NCBI GenBank assembly: GCA_030427865.1
Contig: JAUICK010000013.1
Coordinates: 1 to 64,000, forward strand
DNA length: 64,000 bases
Direction of reading: 5' to 3'
From: Bacteroidia bacterium
Lineage (GTDB): Bacteria; Bacteroidota; Bacteroidia; Flavobacteriales; Flavobacteriaceae
The notes beneath the pieces were generated by a model. That model was not told where the DNA came from, did not search any database, and was given only the letters and a program-made list of their open reading frames with translations. A program made the position numbers and the translations under genes. Of this stretch, positions 53,613 to 62,417 are shown piece by piece. Within the stretch, counting starts at the first letter, position 1. Every line of letters starts with the position of its first letter.

Positions 53613-53927
53613 ATGGAAACCCCAAATTTAAACTACATAAAAGAACTCTCTGGAGGCGATTTAGCTTTCGAAGAAAGTATTTTATCTGTGTTAAAGAAAG
53701 AATTCCCAGAAGAATGCTTATTGTTTAAAAAAAATATTCACGCTAAAAACTATGAAGAATCTGCTAATAATGTACATAAAATAAAACATAAGATTAGTAT
53801 TCTTGGAATGTCTAAAAGCTTAAAAATAGCATCTGCTTTTGAAAATGAATTAAGAAAAGGTGAAACAAAACTAAATTCCGATTTTTTAAAAATTCTTGAT
53901 AAAATTCACGTATATTTAGGGTGTTAA
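53613..53927 (+). CDS. HPt-domain phosphotransfer protein
   Basis: A 104-residue four-helix HPt protein. The motif ANNVHKIKHKISILGM has the phospho-accepting His55 in the usual H-x-x-K setting; the Gly that normally follows the Lys is His59 here. Length and helix pattern fit a stand-alone relay protein such as those that link a hybrid kinase to a separate receiver. It lies between two receiver genes. Confidence 0.82.
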   Translation: METPNLNYIKELSGGDLAFEESILSVLKKEFPEECLLFKKNIHAKNYEESANNVHKIKHKISILGMSKSLKIASAFENELRKGETKLNSDFLKILDKIHVYLGC

Positions 53928-53945
53928 TTTTACCTCTAAATACTA

Positions 53946-54650
53946 ATGAATTGTATTATAATAGATGACGACGCTACTGCAAGATTAATTATTAGGCAGT
54001 TATGTAATAATTCTAAACAGATTACTGTTATAGAAGAATTTGAGTCTGCGATAGATGCAATTAAGTATTTAAATTCTAATAATATAGATATCGTTTTTTT
54101 AGATATTCATATGCCAAGTTTTTCTGGTTTTGATTTTATACAAACACTAAAATCTCCACCAAAAATAGTACTAACAACTTCAGATAAAAACTTTGCTTTA
54201 CAGGCTTTTGAATACGAATGTGTTGTAGACTATTTGGTAAAACCAATTATAAAAGAAAGGTTTGAAAAATCTATTCATAAACTTTTAAGTTTTGAAGAAT
54301 CTAAAATAGCAGGTAAAGACAACTTATCTAAAGAAGAATCTAACTTTATTTATGTTAGTGTAGATAGAAGATTAATTAAAATTAATATTCCAGACATTTA
54401 TTTTGTAGAAGCTAAAGGAGATTATATTAGTATAAAAACTGCCCAAAAAAATTATATTGTTCATTCTACTCTTAAAAAAATAGAAGAGAAATTACCATCA
54501 TCTTTATTTATTAGAGTTCATCGTTCTTTTGTTATTAACATCTCTGAAATTGTAGATATAGAAGACAATAGTGTGGTAATTCAAAAAAGTGTTATACCTA
54601 TTAGTAGATCTAATAAAGGAGAATTAATGAAAAGATTAAACCTCTTATAA
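53946..54650 (+). CDS. LytTR-family response regulator
   Basis: A 234-residue regulator with a receiver domain (Asp53 in DIVFLDIHMPSFSGF, Lys in DYLVKPI) and a LytTR domain at about 125-232 (NFIYVSVDRRLIKINIPDIYFVEAKGDYISIKTAQKNYIVHSTLKKIEEKL and FIRVHRSFVINI). It is probably the output of the receiver-HPt-LytTR set. It lies upstream of a promoter-terminator unit of unknown content. Confidence 0.93.
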   Translation: MNCIIIDDDATARLIIRQLCNNSKQITVIEEFESAIDAIKYLNSNNIDIVFLDIHMPSFSGFDFIQTLKSPPKIVLTTSDKNFALQAFEYECVVDYLVKPIIKERFEKSIHKLLSFEESKIAGKDNLSKEESNFIYVSVDRRLIKINIPDIYFVEAKGDYISIKTAQKNYIVHSTLKKIEEKLPSSLFIRVHRSFVINISEIVDIEDNSVVIQKSVIPISRSNKGELMKRLNLL

Positions 54651-54713
54651 TTTGTTTAACTAAGCAAATCTTCCACTCACCGAAATTAAACTTTTATTCA
54701 TCGAAACTTTAAA

Positions 54714-54742
54714 TTGCAAACCTTCTTTCAGATGTATATTTG
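54714..54742 (+). promoter_or_regulatory. Promoter ahead of the candidate small RNA
   Basis: TTG (54714-54716), 18-base spacer, TATATTTG (54735-54742); a good match to the Bacteroidota consensus with no coding gene behind it. Confidence 0.6.
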
Positions 54743-54748
54743 AAGTAT

Positions 54749-54860
54749 AATTAATGGTAATAGTTAATTAAGTAAGTTTAGGTTAATTAAAGTAACAATC
54801 ATAAGTTGGGGGATTTATAGATTGAAAAAAAGAGCTAATGTAATAATTGGCTCTTTTTTT
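54749..54860 (+). ncRNA. Candidate small non-coding RNA (about 110 nt)
   Basis: A consensus promoter is followed about 110 bases later by a strong terminator, with no reading frame of note between. The middle contains the G-run TTGGGGGATTTATAG (54806-54820), similar to the G-run leader before the PID-CTERM gene at 46779. It could be a small RNA, or the leader of a lost gene. It follows the LytTR regulator gene. Not matched to any known RNA family by eye. Confidence 0.4.
54825..54860 (+). terminator. Terminator of the candidate small RNA
   Basis: A 15-bp stem with one G-T wobble, AAAAAAAGAGCTAAT (54825-54839) with ATTGGCTCTTTTTTT (54846-54860), six-base loop. Confidence 0.85.
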
Positions 54861-54912
54861 ATTTATTAAAAATCGTAAGCCTAATTTTAGGCAATTTATA
54901 TGCAAAAACTGA

Positions 54913-54951
54913 AAAACAAAAAAACCGTAACAACTAAATGTTACGGTTTTT
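54913..54951 (-). terminator. Terminator of the tRNA-Gly/tRNA-Leu transcript
   Basis: A perfect 13-bp stem AAAAACCGTAACA (54920-54932) with TGTTACGGTTTTT (54939-54951), six-base loop; on the minus strand T-rich sequence follows. It starts 2 bases beyond tRNA-Leu. Confidence 0.9.
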
Positions 54952-54952
54952 G

Positions 54953-55038
54953 TACTGAAGGCGGGACTTGAACCCGCACGGGCATTACTGCCCACTGGAT
55001 TTTAAGTCCAGCGTGTCTACCAATTCCACCACTTCAGC
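54953..55038 (-). tRNA. tRNA-Leu (anticodon TAA)
   Basis: An 86-base class II tRNA with acceptor GCTGAAG/CTTCAGT, D-loop AATTGGTAGACAC, anticodon stem TGGAC around TTAA (anticodon TAA), a variable arm (TGGGCAGTAATGCCCG) and T-arm GGGTTCAAGTCCC. The terminal pair is G-U. It is downstream of tRNA-Gly on the same transcript, 19 bases apart. Confidence 0.95.
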
Positions 55039-55057
55039 ATTGGTATATTAAAAATAG

Positions 55058-55129
55058 AGCGAAAGACGGGATTTGAACCCGCGACCCTCACCTTGGCAAG
55101 GTGATGCTCTACCCCTGAGCTACTTTCGC
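55058..55129 (-). tRNA. tRNA-Gly (anticodon GCC)
   Basis: A 72-base cloverleaf with acceptor GCGAAAG/CTTTCGC and discriminator T, anticodon stem TCACC/GGTGA around TTGCCAA (anticodon GCC), and T-arm CGGGTTCAAATCCCG. It leads a two-tRNA unit with its own promoter. Confidence 0.96.
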
Positions 55130-55198
55130 AGTCATTATTTTTATGAACTTTTTACTATAATAATATTATTAATTGGCTATATAATTATTAGAGCGGTG

Positions 55199-55228
55199 CA
55201 AATATATAAAGATTTGTTTATTCAGCAA
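55199..55228 (-). promoter_or_regulatory. Promoter of the tRNA-Gly/tRNA-Leu unit
   Basis: On the minus strand TTG (55228-55226), 19 bases, TATATTTG (55206-55199): a full consensus match 69 bases before tRNA-Gly. Confidence 0.7.
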
Positions 55229-55596
55229 ATACTTTTCGCTTTTTTTAAATTTAATTACACTCTATTTTATGTGTTTTTAATTTTTTTCGTCTAAAATTCA
55301 AATAATGATAAGATTTATAAAGTTCATTTAATAATCAGACTATCAAAACCAAATAGAGCATTTAAGTAAAACAATATTAAAATAATTGTTGCCCAAGAAA
55401 AAATAACTTTATAGATTCTACTTTAGATATTCTTGTAAGCTAATAATTAATTTTATGAAAAGATTGAAATAAGAGCATTTTTTCAATAAAAATAACTTAC
55501 ATATGTCAACCATACATCTTTTCCTTTTTTTTACAATATTTATACAACAAAGCTTCTTTAGGAAGTAAAATTTAATTCTTTTTTAGTACTTTTAGA
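55229..55596. other. AT-rich non-coding gap before the T9SS cargo gene
   Basis: No reading frame, repeat or RNA structure with support was found in this stretch. Near its end TTTAGTACTTTTAG (about 55582-55595) includes TACTTTTA, close to the -7 consensus, and could drive the gene at 55597; if so the second ATG (55621) would be the better start. Confidence 0.5.
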
Positions 55597-58581
55597 ATGA
55601 AAAAGATAATGCTATTAGAAATGAAATATATTTTTACTATTTACTTTTTTTTATTCATAGGCTCAATTTTTGCACAGACTGGGCCTGGTGGAGTAGGTAC
55701 AATAGATGGTTCTTCTACGTTAAAAATTTGGTTAAGAGCAGACGATTTAGATGCCGATAATGATATTACTAATAATCCAACAGGAGGTTCATTAGTGTCT
55801 ACTTGGTCAGATTATAGTGGTAATGGTAATAACTTTACCCAATCTGGAGCAAACAGACCAACTTATTCTTCAGGCACTTATAAAGCAGTTAACTTTAATG
55901 CAAGTGCAGCTACTGCTCAGTATTTAAATGCAACAAGTACAGGAACATATAATGCAGCAAGTGCATTTTTTGTTACAACACCAATTAATGTTAGTAATTC
56001 TCATACTTTATTTGATGGTCCATCAACATCATTAAGAGCAGAACAGTGGAATAATTCACTTAGAGTCGGTTTTACAAGATATGGTGTTGCAGATTATTCA
56101 TCAAGCTTATCAACACCTTTTGGTACAAGATCTATTTTATCTTTTCATAAAGCGAGTGGTTCTACAACAATGAATTTTAGAAGAAATAATGGTGGTAATA
56201 ATGTTAATATTGGAGCAACAACAGCTGGAATACCATATAATACTATCGGAAAAAATAATGCTTCTGCAGATGAAGCAAGTGGCGATTTTTTTGAAGTGAT
56301 TCTATATAATACAAGGATAAATAATGCTCAAAGAATTATTGTTCAAAATTATTTAAGTGCTAAATATGGCAATATTTCTATACAGCAGAATTATTATAAT
56401 GAAGACAATGCTGCTAATGGTAATTTTGATTATAAAGTAGCAGGAATTGGTAGAACAAATGCTTCAAACATTCATTCAGATTCTCAAGGAACTGGTATTA
56501 TAAAAATTAACAATCCTTCAAGTTTAGGAGATGGAGATTTCTTGTTCTGGGGAGAAGATGTAGAAAATGCCAATTATGATTTTTCTGAATCTTCATCAGC
56601 AAATTATATTTCAAGAATTGATACTAAATGGAGAGTTAGCGAAAGAAATGATGTAGGTACAGTAACCGTAAGTATTAATGCTTCTGACATCAATTTTAAT
56701 GCTACAGATGGGTGTAACCAATTACAGTTGGTGGTTGATAATAATAGTGATTTTTCATCACCAACAAATACTTATACTTTTACTTTAGGTAGTGGTGTTT
56801 ACACAGCAACAGGAGTCAGTTTTACTGATAATGATTATTTTACTTTACAATATACAGATGTAATTGTTTTAGATGGAGCAACTGCTTACAATGGTTCTGG
56901 AACAGCAAATAAACCTAATACTTCAGACGACTGCTATAAATTATTAGTTAAAACAAATACAGTAACATTATCAGAAAATGAAGATGTAAGAGAAGTAGAA
57001 ATAGAATCTGGAGCAATTTTAGCAGTAAATAGTGGTTTTAGGTTAAAAGTTACCAACGGAATTAATAATTCTGGAGAAATTCGTTTGGTAGGTTCATCAC
57101 AATTAGTGCAAACACATTCAGGATCAAGCTTAAATACAGGTGCAGGAAATCTTTTTGTAGACCAAACTGCAAGCACATCATCAGTATATCATTCTGGTTA
57201 TTGGACTTCGCCAGTATCAGATGATGGTAGTGTTTTTACTATTTCTAATGTTTTAAAAGATGGTTCAGTTCCTACTGCTGCTACACCTACTGCTGGAGAA
57301 GCAGCAAATATTAATTTTATTTCTAACTTTGATGGAAATGCAGCTGCATCTCCTATAGAAATTAGCACAAGATGGTTGGCAAAGTTAATAAATGCTTCAG
57401 ATTGGACCCGTCAAATAGGTTCTGGAGCAAGCCTTAATATTGGTGAAGGTTGGAATATGAAAAGTGTAGGAGCAACTTTTACTTTTAAGGGTAGACCTAA
57501 TGATGGTAATTATTCAATTCCTATAAGTCAAGATAAATTTAGTCTGGTTGGTAACCCATATCCTTCTGCTTTAGACTCAGAAGCATTTATTGCTGATAAC
57601 ACTTCTGCTATAAATGGTACATTGTACTTGTATAATAGTGCAAGTGATAACACACATGTTAGAAATGCTTATACAGGAACATATTCTACAATTGTTTCTG
57701 GAGTAACTATTGGTGGGGGTAGATATTTACCTATTGGTCAAGCATTTTTTGTAACAAGAACAGCAGCTGGTTCAGGAACCATTGCTTTTCAAAACTCGCA
57801 AAGAGCAATTATTCCAATAACAGACACTGCCCCAATTGTTGCAAAAAGTGCAACAAAGAAAAAAAGAGCAACTTCTAAATTTATTAAAACAGATAAAGAT
57901 TTTCCTATATTACGTTTAGGTTTTGAAATAACAACAGATGATAGTTTTAACTACCATAGACAAATAGCTGTAGCATTTAGAAAAGGAAAAACTTTTGGTT
58001 TTGAAAACGGTTATGATGGAGAAATGTTTGATAAAAAACCAAGTGATTTAAGTTTGAAGGTCGAAGGAAAAGAGAATGCTTATGTTATTTCTACAATTCA
58101 AGAGTTTAATGAGAATATCGAAATTCCTGTTGTTTTAGAGTTGGATAAAAACAGAGAAGTTACATTAAAAATAGATGCTTTAGAAAACTTTGATGATGCA
58201 ACTATTTATTTAAATGATAAAATAACAGGAAATAAATACAACCTGATAAAAAACGACGCAACAATTAATTTGGTTCAAGGAGTTTATTCAGATAGATTCT
58301 TTCTATCTTTTAAATATGAGTTGTTAGAAGACAGTAATTACGATTTTGTCAAAATGTATCACTCTAAAAAAGAGAATAGTATTATTATAAGAAAATCGAA
58401 TCCAATAGAAATAGCTGAACTTCGAATTTTTGATATAAATGGTAGAGAAGTTTTTAAAGAAATTAACAATAGTAAAAGTAATAAAATTGAGTTTCAGCTT
58501 CCAAGAGAATTTTCGACAGGAGTTTATATCTTAAAATTAGAATCTGATAAAGGAATCATCACAAAAAAAATAGGGATGTAA
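55597..58581 (+). CDS. Large secreted T9SS cargo with LamG-like domain
   Basis: A 994-residue exported protein. A signal peptide ends near residue 27 (FLFIGSIFAQ; the true start may be ATG at 55621). A concanavalin/LamG-like region (about 40-265: LKIWLRADDLDADNDI, WSDYSGNGNNF) is followed by a beta-rich segment with VAGIGRTNASNIHSDSQGTG and DFLFWGEDVEN (DUF8202-like), a region with VGNPYPSALDSEAF, and a C-terminal type A T9SS sorting domain (IAELRIFDINGREVFKE... STGVYILKLESDKGIITKKI). It is likely a surface or released adhesin-like protein, with polymer binding inferred from LamG. Confidence 0.85.
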   Translation: MKKIMLLEMKYIFTIYFFLFIGSIFAQTGPGGVGTIDGSSTLKIWLRADDLDADNDITNNPTGGSLVSTWSDYSGNGNNFTQSGANRPTYSSGTYKAVNFNASAATAQYLNATSTGTYNAASAFFVTTPINVSNSHTLFDGPSTSLRAEQWNNSLRVGFTRYGVADYSSSLSTPFGTRSILSFHKASGSTTMNFRRNNGGNNVNIGATTAGIPYNTIGKNNASADEASGDFFEVILYNTRINNAQRIIVQNYLSAKYGNISIQQNYYNEDNAANGNFDYKVAGIGRTNASNIHSDSQGTGIIKINNPSSLGDGDFLFWGEDVENANYDFSESSSANYISRIDTKWRVSERNDVGTVTVSINASDINFNATDGCNQLQLVVDNNSDFSSPTNTYTFTLGSGVYTATGVSFTDNDYFTLQYTDVIVLDGATAYNGSGTANKPNTSDDCYKLLVKTNTVTLSENEDVREVEIESGAILAVNSGFRLKVTNGINNSGEIRLVGSSQLVQTHSGSSLNTGAGNLFVDQTASTSSVYHSGYWTSPVSDDGSVFTISNVLKDGSVPTAATPTAGEAANINFISNFDGNAAASPIEISTRWLAKLINASDWTRQIGSGASLNIGEGWNMKSVGATFTFKGRPNDGNYSIPISQDKFSLVGNPYPSALDSEAFIADNTSAINGTLYLYNSASDNTHVRNAYTGTYSTIVSGVTIGGGRYLPIGQAFFVTRTAAGSGTIAFQNSQRAIIPITDTAPIVAKSATKKKRATSKFIKTDKDFPILRLGFEITTDDSFNYHRQIAVAFRKGKTFGFENGYDGEMFDKKPSDLSLKVEGKENAYVISTIQEFNENIEIPVVLELDKNREVTLKIDALENFDDATIYLNDKITGNKYNLIKNDATINLVQGVYSDRFFLSFKYELLEDSNYDFVKMYHSKKENSIIIRKSNPIEIAELRIFDINGREVFKEINNSKSNKIEFQLPREFSTGVYILKLESDKGIITKKIGM

Positions 58582-58615
58582 AAAAAGCATCCAAATTATT
58601 TGAATGCTTTTTTAA
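58581..58615. terminator. Bidirectional terminator between the T9SS cargo and sod genes
   Basis: A 15-bp stem with one mismatch, AAAAAAGCATCCAAA (58581-58595) with TTTGAATGCTTTTTT (58599-58613), flanked by A/T runs on both sides. Confidence 0.8.
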
Positions 58616-58660
58616 AAATCTTGTTATCTCAGAAAGAGATACTAAATGCAACTACGTTGC

Positions 58661-59269
58661 TTATTTTGCAGCAGCATAACGTCTTTCAACTTCATTCCAG
58701 TTAATTACATTAAAAAATGCATCAATATAATCTGGTCTTCTGTTTTGGTAATTTAAGTAGTATGCATGTTCCCAAACGTCTAATCCTAAAATAGGAGTTC
58801 CACCACAAGAAACGCCTGGCATTAATGGGTTGTCTTGGTTTGGAGTAGAACAAACTTCTACTTTTCCTCCTTTATGAACACATAACCATGCCCAACCTGA
58901 ACCAAATTGAGTTGCAGCAGCTTTAGAGAAGGCTTCTATAAAAGCATCTTTAGATCCGAATTCAGCTTCTATAGCATCTTTTAAATCTCCAGATAAATAG
59001 CCTCTGTCTTCAGGGTTCATAACTGTCCAGAATAATGAGTGATTGTAAAAACCACCACCATTATTTCTAACAGCGCTATTGCTCATATCTAAATTTGTAA
59101 GAATATCTTCAATAGATTTTCCTTCTAAATCTGTTCCTGCAATTGCTCCGTTTAATTTTGTTGTATATCCATTGTGATGTTTGCTATGGTGAATTTCCAT
59201 AGTTCTTGCATCTATATTTGGTTCTAACGCATCATAAGCGTATCCTAATTCTGGTAATTGAAAAGCCAT
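58661..59269 (-). CDS. sodA: Superoxide dismutase (Fe/Mn family, Mn-like)
   Basis: A 202-residue cytoplasmic dismutase. Metal ligands are visible as His27 in [12 protein letters not shown], the His of [11 protein letters not shown], and Asp and His in [19 protein letters not shown]. The GGG before the second His and NQDNPLM resemble Mn-type enzymes; Fe-type ones have AAQ and different residues there. Metal use cannot be settled by sequence alone. Length is normal. It is monocistronic with a terminator shared with its convergent neighbour. Confidence 0.95.
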   Translation of the reverse strand: MAFQLPELGYAYDALEPNIDARTMEIHHSKHHNGYTTKLNGAIAGTDLEGKSIEDILTNLDMSNSAVRNNGGGFYNHSLFWTVMNPEDRGYLSGDLKDAIEAEFGSKDAFIEAFSKAAATQFGSGWAWLCVHKGGKVEVCSTPNQDNPLMPGVSCGGTPILGLDVWEHAYYLNYQNRRPDYIDAFFNVINWNEVERRYAAAK

Positions 59270-59378
59270 TTTTTATATTTTAAAAGTTAGTAAAATTTTG
59301 TTGATGTAAAATTAAAGAATATGAAACAGTTAAACAAAACATTAGGGTTTTGTTAACTTATACTGCTATAAGTAAGAT

Positions 59379-60389
59379 TTATTCTCCATATTTCTGCATA
59401 AATTCTTCCAATTCTTCTACCATATTTATACTACCACAAATAAATGGTACTCTTTGGTGCAATTCGGTAGGGACAACATCTAAAGTTCTTGTGTAACCAT
59501 CAGAAGATTTTCCATTAGCTTGTTCAGCAATAAATGCCATAGGATTACATTCGTATAATAAACGTAGTTTTCCGTTCGGATTTCTAGATCCTTTAGGGTA
59601 CATATAAATACCACCTTTAATCATGTTTCTATGAAAATCGGAAACTAAAGAACCAATATATCTGCTTGTGTAAGGTCTTACTCCTTCTTCCTCCTGGCAA
59701 TATTTAATGTATTTTTTTACACCTAAAGGAAAATCTTGATAATTACCTTCATTAACAGAATAAATGGTTCCGTCTTCTGGGAATTGCATGTTTGGGTGTG
59801 ATAAATAAAAAGAACCAATTGCAGGATTTAATGTAAACCCGTTAACACCATCTCCAGTAGTATAAACTAACATGGTAGAAGTTCCGTAAACTACATAGCC
59901 AGCAGCAACTTGCTCACTTCCTTTTTGTAAAAAATCTTTTAACTGTACAGGTGTTCCAACTGGGGTAACTCTTCTGTAAATAGAAAAAATAGTTCCAACA
60001 GAAACATTAACATCAATATTAGAAGAGCCATCTAATGGGTCTATTAAAACCACATATTTATTTTGATGATTTTCATCAATACTATTAATTGTTATAAAAC
60101 TATCTTCTTCTTCACTTGCAATTCCACAAACAATATTTCTTCTTGTTAAGGTCTGTATAAATTTGTCATTTGCATATACATCTAATTTTTGTTGATCTTC
60201 ACCTTGAATATTTGTGTCTCCAAAAGCTCCAATAATATCTACTAAACCAGCCTTGTTTACTTCATGATTTACCACTTTTGCAGCTAAACGTATAGAGTTT
60301 AAAAGACTCGAGAGCTCTCCAGAACTGTATTTAAAAGCATGTTGGTTTTCAATGATAAATTCGCCTAAGGTTTGTTTTTTTAATGTCAT
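59379..60389 (-). CDS. fbp: Fructose-1,6-bisphosphatase, class I
   Basis: A 336-residue gluconeogenic enzyme. The metal and substrate loops are present: [51 protein letters not shown] and, in the C-terminal half, [38 protein letters not shown]. Length is normal. It is monocistronic and divergent from the GNAT gene. Confidence 0.97.
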   Translation of the reverse strand: MTLKKQTLGEFIIENQHAFKYSSGELSSLLNSIRLAAKVVNHEVNKAGLVDIIGAFGDTNIQGEDQQKLDVYANDKFIQTLTRRNIVCGIASEEEDSFITINSIDENHQNKYVVLIDPLDGSSNIDVNVSVGTIFSIYRRVTPVGTPVQLKDFLQKGSEQVAAGYVVYGTSTMLVYTTGDGVNGFTLNPAIGSFYLSHPNMQFPEDGTIYSVNEGNYQDFPLGVKKYIKYCQEEEGVRPYTSRYIGSLVSDFHRNMIKGGIYMYPKGSRNPNGKLRLLYECNPMAFIAEQANGKSSDGYTRTLDVVPTELHQRVPFICGSINMVEELEEFMQKYGE

Positions 60390-60534
60390 ATTTGCCTGAT
60401 GTTGATTGTTTTACAAATATCTAATTTTTTTAACTATCTACTGTCCTTTTGTGTCTGTTTTTTGGCAAATAATAACTCGTTTTTTAGAATTTTTAAACAA
60501 ATCGAAAATACCTGTTCAAAATATTTAAATATTT

Positions 60535-60562
60535 TTGGTCGATACCAAAAAAACTATCTTTG
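60535..60562 (+). promoter_or_regulatory. Promoter of the GNAT acetyltransferase gene
   Basis: TTG (60535-60537), 17-base spacer, TATCTTTG (60555-60562), 17 bases before the ATG at 60580. It shows that the upstream TTG (60535) is not the start codon. Confidence 0.65.
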
Positions 60563-60579
60563 ACCAAAATTTAAAACAA

Positions 60580-61059
60580 ATGGATTTTTCAATACGATTA
60601 GGAGAGCAAAAAGACATGCAATCTGTATTCAATTTAATTACAGAGTTGGCCATTTTTGAAAAAGAACCCAATGCAGTAGAAATTACTGTAGATGATTTGA
60701 TTAATGATGGTTTTTCTGAAAATCCAAAATTTAAAGTCTTTGTAGCAGAACAAGACAATGTAATTATTGGTATAGCATTATTTTACGAACGCTTTTCTAC
60801 CTGGAAAGGAAGAACCATTCATTTAGAAGATTTAATTGTTACTAAAGAAAAACAAAAAATTGGAGCTGGAAAAGCATTATATACTGCTGTTCTTAAATAC
60901 GCTCATGATAATAATTATAATAGAGTTGCTTGGGAAGTTATTGATTGGAATACCAATGCAATTAACTTTTATAAAAGTACAGGTGCAACCTATTTAAACA
61001 ATTGGTCTGTGGTACAAATGAACAAAGAAAATTTAGCAAAATTTATTCAAAATAGTTAA
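60580..61059 (+). CDS. GNAT-family N-acetyltransferase
   Basis: A 159-residue acetyltransferase counted from ATG at 60580. It has the GNAT fold with the acetyl-CoA motif A: LEDLIVTKEKQKIGAGKALYTAVLKYA (V-x-x-x-x-x-x-G-x-G-K/A) and the downstream WNTNAINFYKSTGATY. The pattern, including FERFSTWKGRTIHLEDL, resembles diamine (spermidine/spermine) or thialysine acetyltransferases; the substrate is inferred. It lies 50 bases before aspartate kinase and may share its transcript. Confidence 0.9.
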   Translation: MDFSIRLGEQKDMQSVFNLITELAIFEKEPNAVEITVDDLINDGFSENPKFKVFVAEQDNVIIGIALFYERFSTWKGRTIHLEDLIVTKEKQKIGAGKALYTAVLKYAHDNNYNRVAWEVIDWNTNAINFYKSTGATYLNNWSVVQMNKENLAKFIQNS

Positions 61060-61109
61060 AAATTATAACCTTTAGCGCAGTCTAAAGATATTAGGTTAAA
61101 TTATAAAAA

Positions 61110-62366
61110 ATGAAAATTTTTAAATTTGGAGGAGCATCTGTAAAAGATGCTGAAAGCGTAAAAAATGTAACTCAAATTTTACAAAGCGAAGGCTCAGAAA
61201 ATACGGTTGTAGTAATTTCTGCAATGGGCAAAATTACCAATGCTTTTGAAGAAGTAATAGATGCTTATTACAATAAAACTGATGAATTGTCAGATAAATT
61301 AGGTGTTGTAGAAGATTTTCATAAAAACCTAATGAATGATTTGTTCGATAAAAACGATGAAATTTATCGTGAAATCGAAATCCTTTTAGGAGAACTTAGT
61401 TGGTTTTTGGCAAGAAATACCTCTAAAAGATATAATTATGTGTACGACCAAATTATTTGTTTTGGAGAGCTTTTATCCACAAAAATAGTAAGCGCATATT
61501 TAGCAAAAATAGGAGTAGAAAATAACTGGTTTGATGTACGTAATTATATAAAAACAGATAGCAATTACAGAGACGCAAAAGTAGATTGGGAACTTACTCA
61601 AGAGTTAATTTCAGAAAAAGTAGATACATCTAAATTAAATATAACGCAAGGTTTTATTGCTGCTAACGATACAGAAAATACCACAACTTTGGGTAGAGAA
61701 GGCTCTGATTATACTGCCGGAATTTTTGCCTATTGCTTGGAAGCAGAAAGCGTTACCATTTGGAAAGATGTTCCTGGAGTTTTAAATGCAGATCCAAGAG
61801 TGTTTACAGACACTACTTTGTTAGAGCAAATTTCTTACGAAGAAGCTATAGAAATGGCATTTTATGGTGCTTCTGTAATTCATCCAAAAACATTACAACC
61901 ATTAGAAAGAAAAGAAATTCCGTTGTTGGTACGTTCTTTTATAAACCCAAAAGAAACTGGGACCAAGGTAACAAAAGGAGCAAGATTAGTACCTTATATT
62001 CCTTGTTTTATTGTTAAAAAAAATCAGATTTTAGTATCTATCTCTGCCCTCGATTTTTCTTTTATGGTAGAAAATAACATCAGTTATATCTTTCAAAAAT
62101 TACACGATTATCAATTAAAAGTAAATTTAATTCAGAATTCAGCGATAAGTTTTTCGGTTTGTATCGATAATAAATTCAATAAATTCGATGCTTTTCATGA
62201 CGAGTTAAAAACACAATTTAAAATTGATGTTCAGAAAGAAGTAGATTTGTATACGGTTCGTCATTTTGACGAAAAAGCTATTAAAGAGATAGAAGAAAAA
62301 GGAGACTCGCTCTTAACACAGGTAAATAAAGAAACTTCTCAAATTGTTGTCAGTCCAAATAAATAG
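61110..62366 (+). CDS. lysC: Aspartate kinase
   Basis: A 418-residue monofunctional aspartate kinase, the first step toward lysine, threonine and methionine. The kinase domain has FKFGGASVKD (4-13), TTTLGREGSDYTAG, and WKDVPGVLNADPRVF; the C-terminal ACT domains start near residue 300 (ISALDFSFMVENNISYIFQKLHDY). Which amino acid inhibits it cannot be told from the sequence. No homoserine dehydrogenase domain is fused. The next gene begins 52 bases downstream. Confidence 0.94.
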   Translation: MKIFKFGGASVKDAESVKNVTQILQSEGSENTVVVISAMGKITNAFEEVIDAYYNKTDELSDKLGVVEDFHKNLMNDLFDKNDEIYREIEILLGELSWFLARNTSKRYNYVYDQIICFGELLSTKIVSAYLAKIGVENNWFDVRNYIKTDSNYRDAKVDWELTQELISEKVDTSKLNITQGFIAANDTENTTTLGREGSDYTAGIFAYCLEAESVTIWKDVPGVLNADPRVFTDTTLLEQISYEEAIEMAFYGASVIHPKTLQPLERKEIPLLVRSFINPKETGTKVTKGARLVPYIPCFIVKKNQILVSISALDFSFMVENNISYIFQKLHDYQLKVNLIQNSAISFSVCIDNKFNKFDAFHDELKTQFKIDVQKEVDLYTVRHFDEKAIKEIEEKGDSLLTQVNKETSQIVVSPNK

Positions 62367-62417
62367 CTAAGAATTTTATTTTTTTTGTATGTTTGCAATT
62401 CGCTCTAATCATAATTT

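Noticed and set aside
54783..55294. Frames across the tRNA-Leu and tRNA-Gly genes
   Set aside because: Both run through tRNA cloverleaves and a terminator; their 'proteins' derive from tRNA sequence.
61733..62017. A 94-codon frame inside aspartate kinase
   Set aside because: It is out of frame within a complete conserved enzyme and its Cys/Arg-rich composition is that of a shifted reading.
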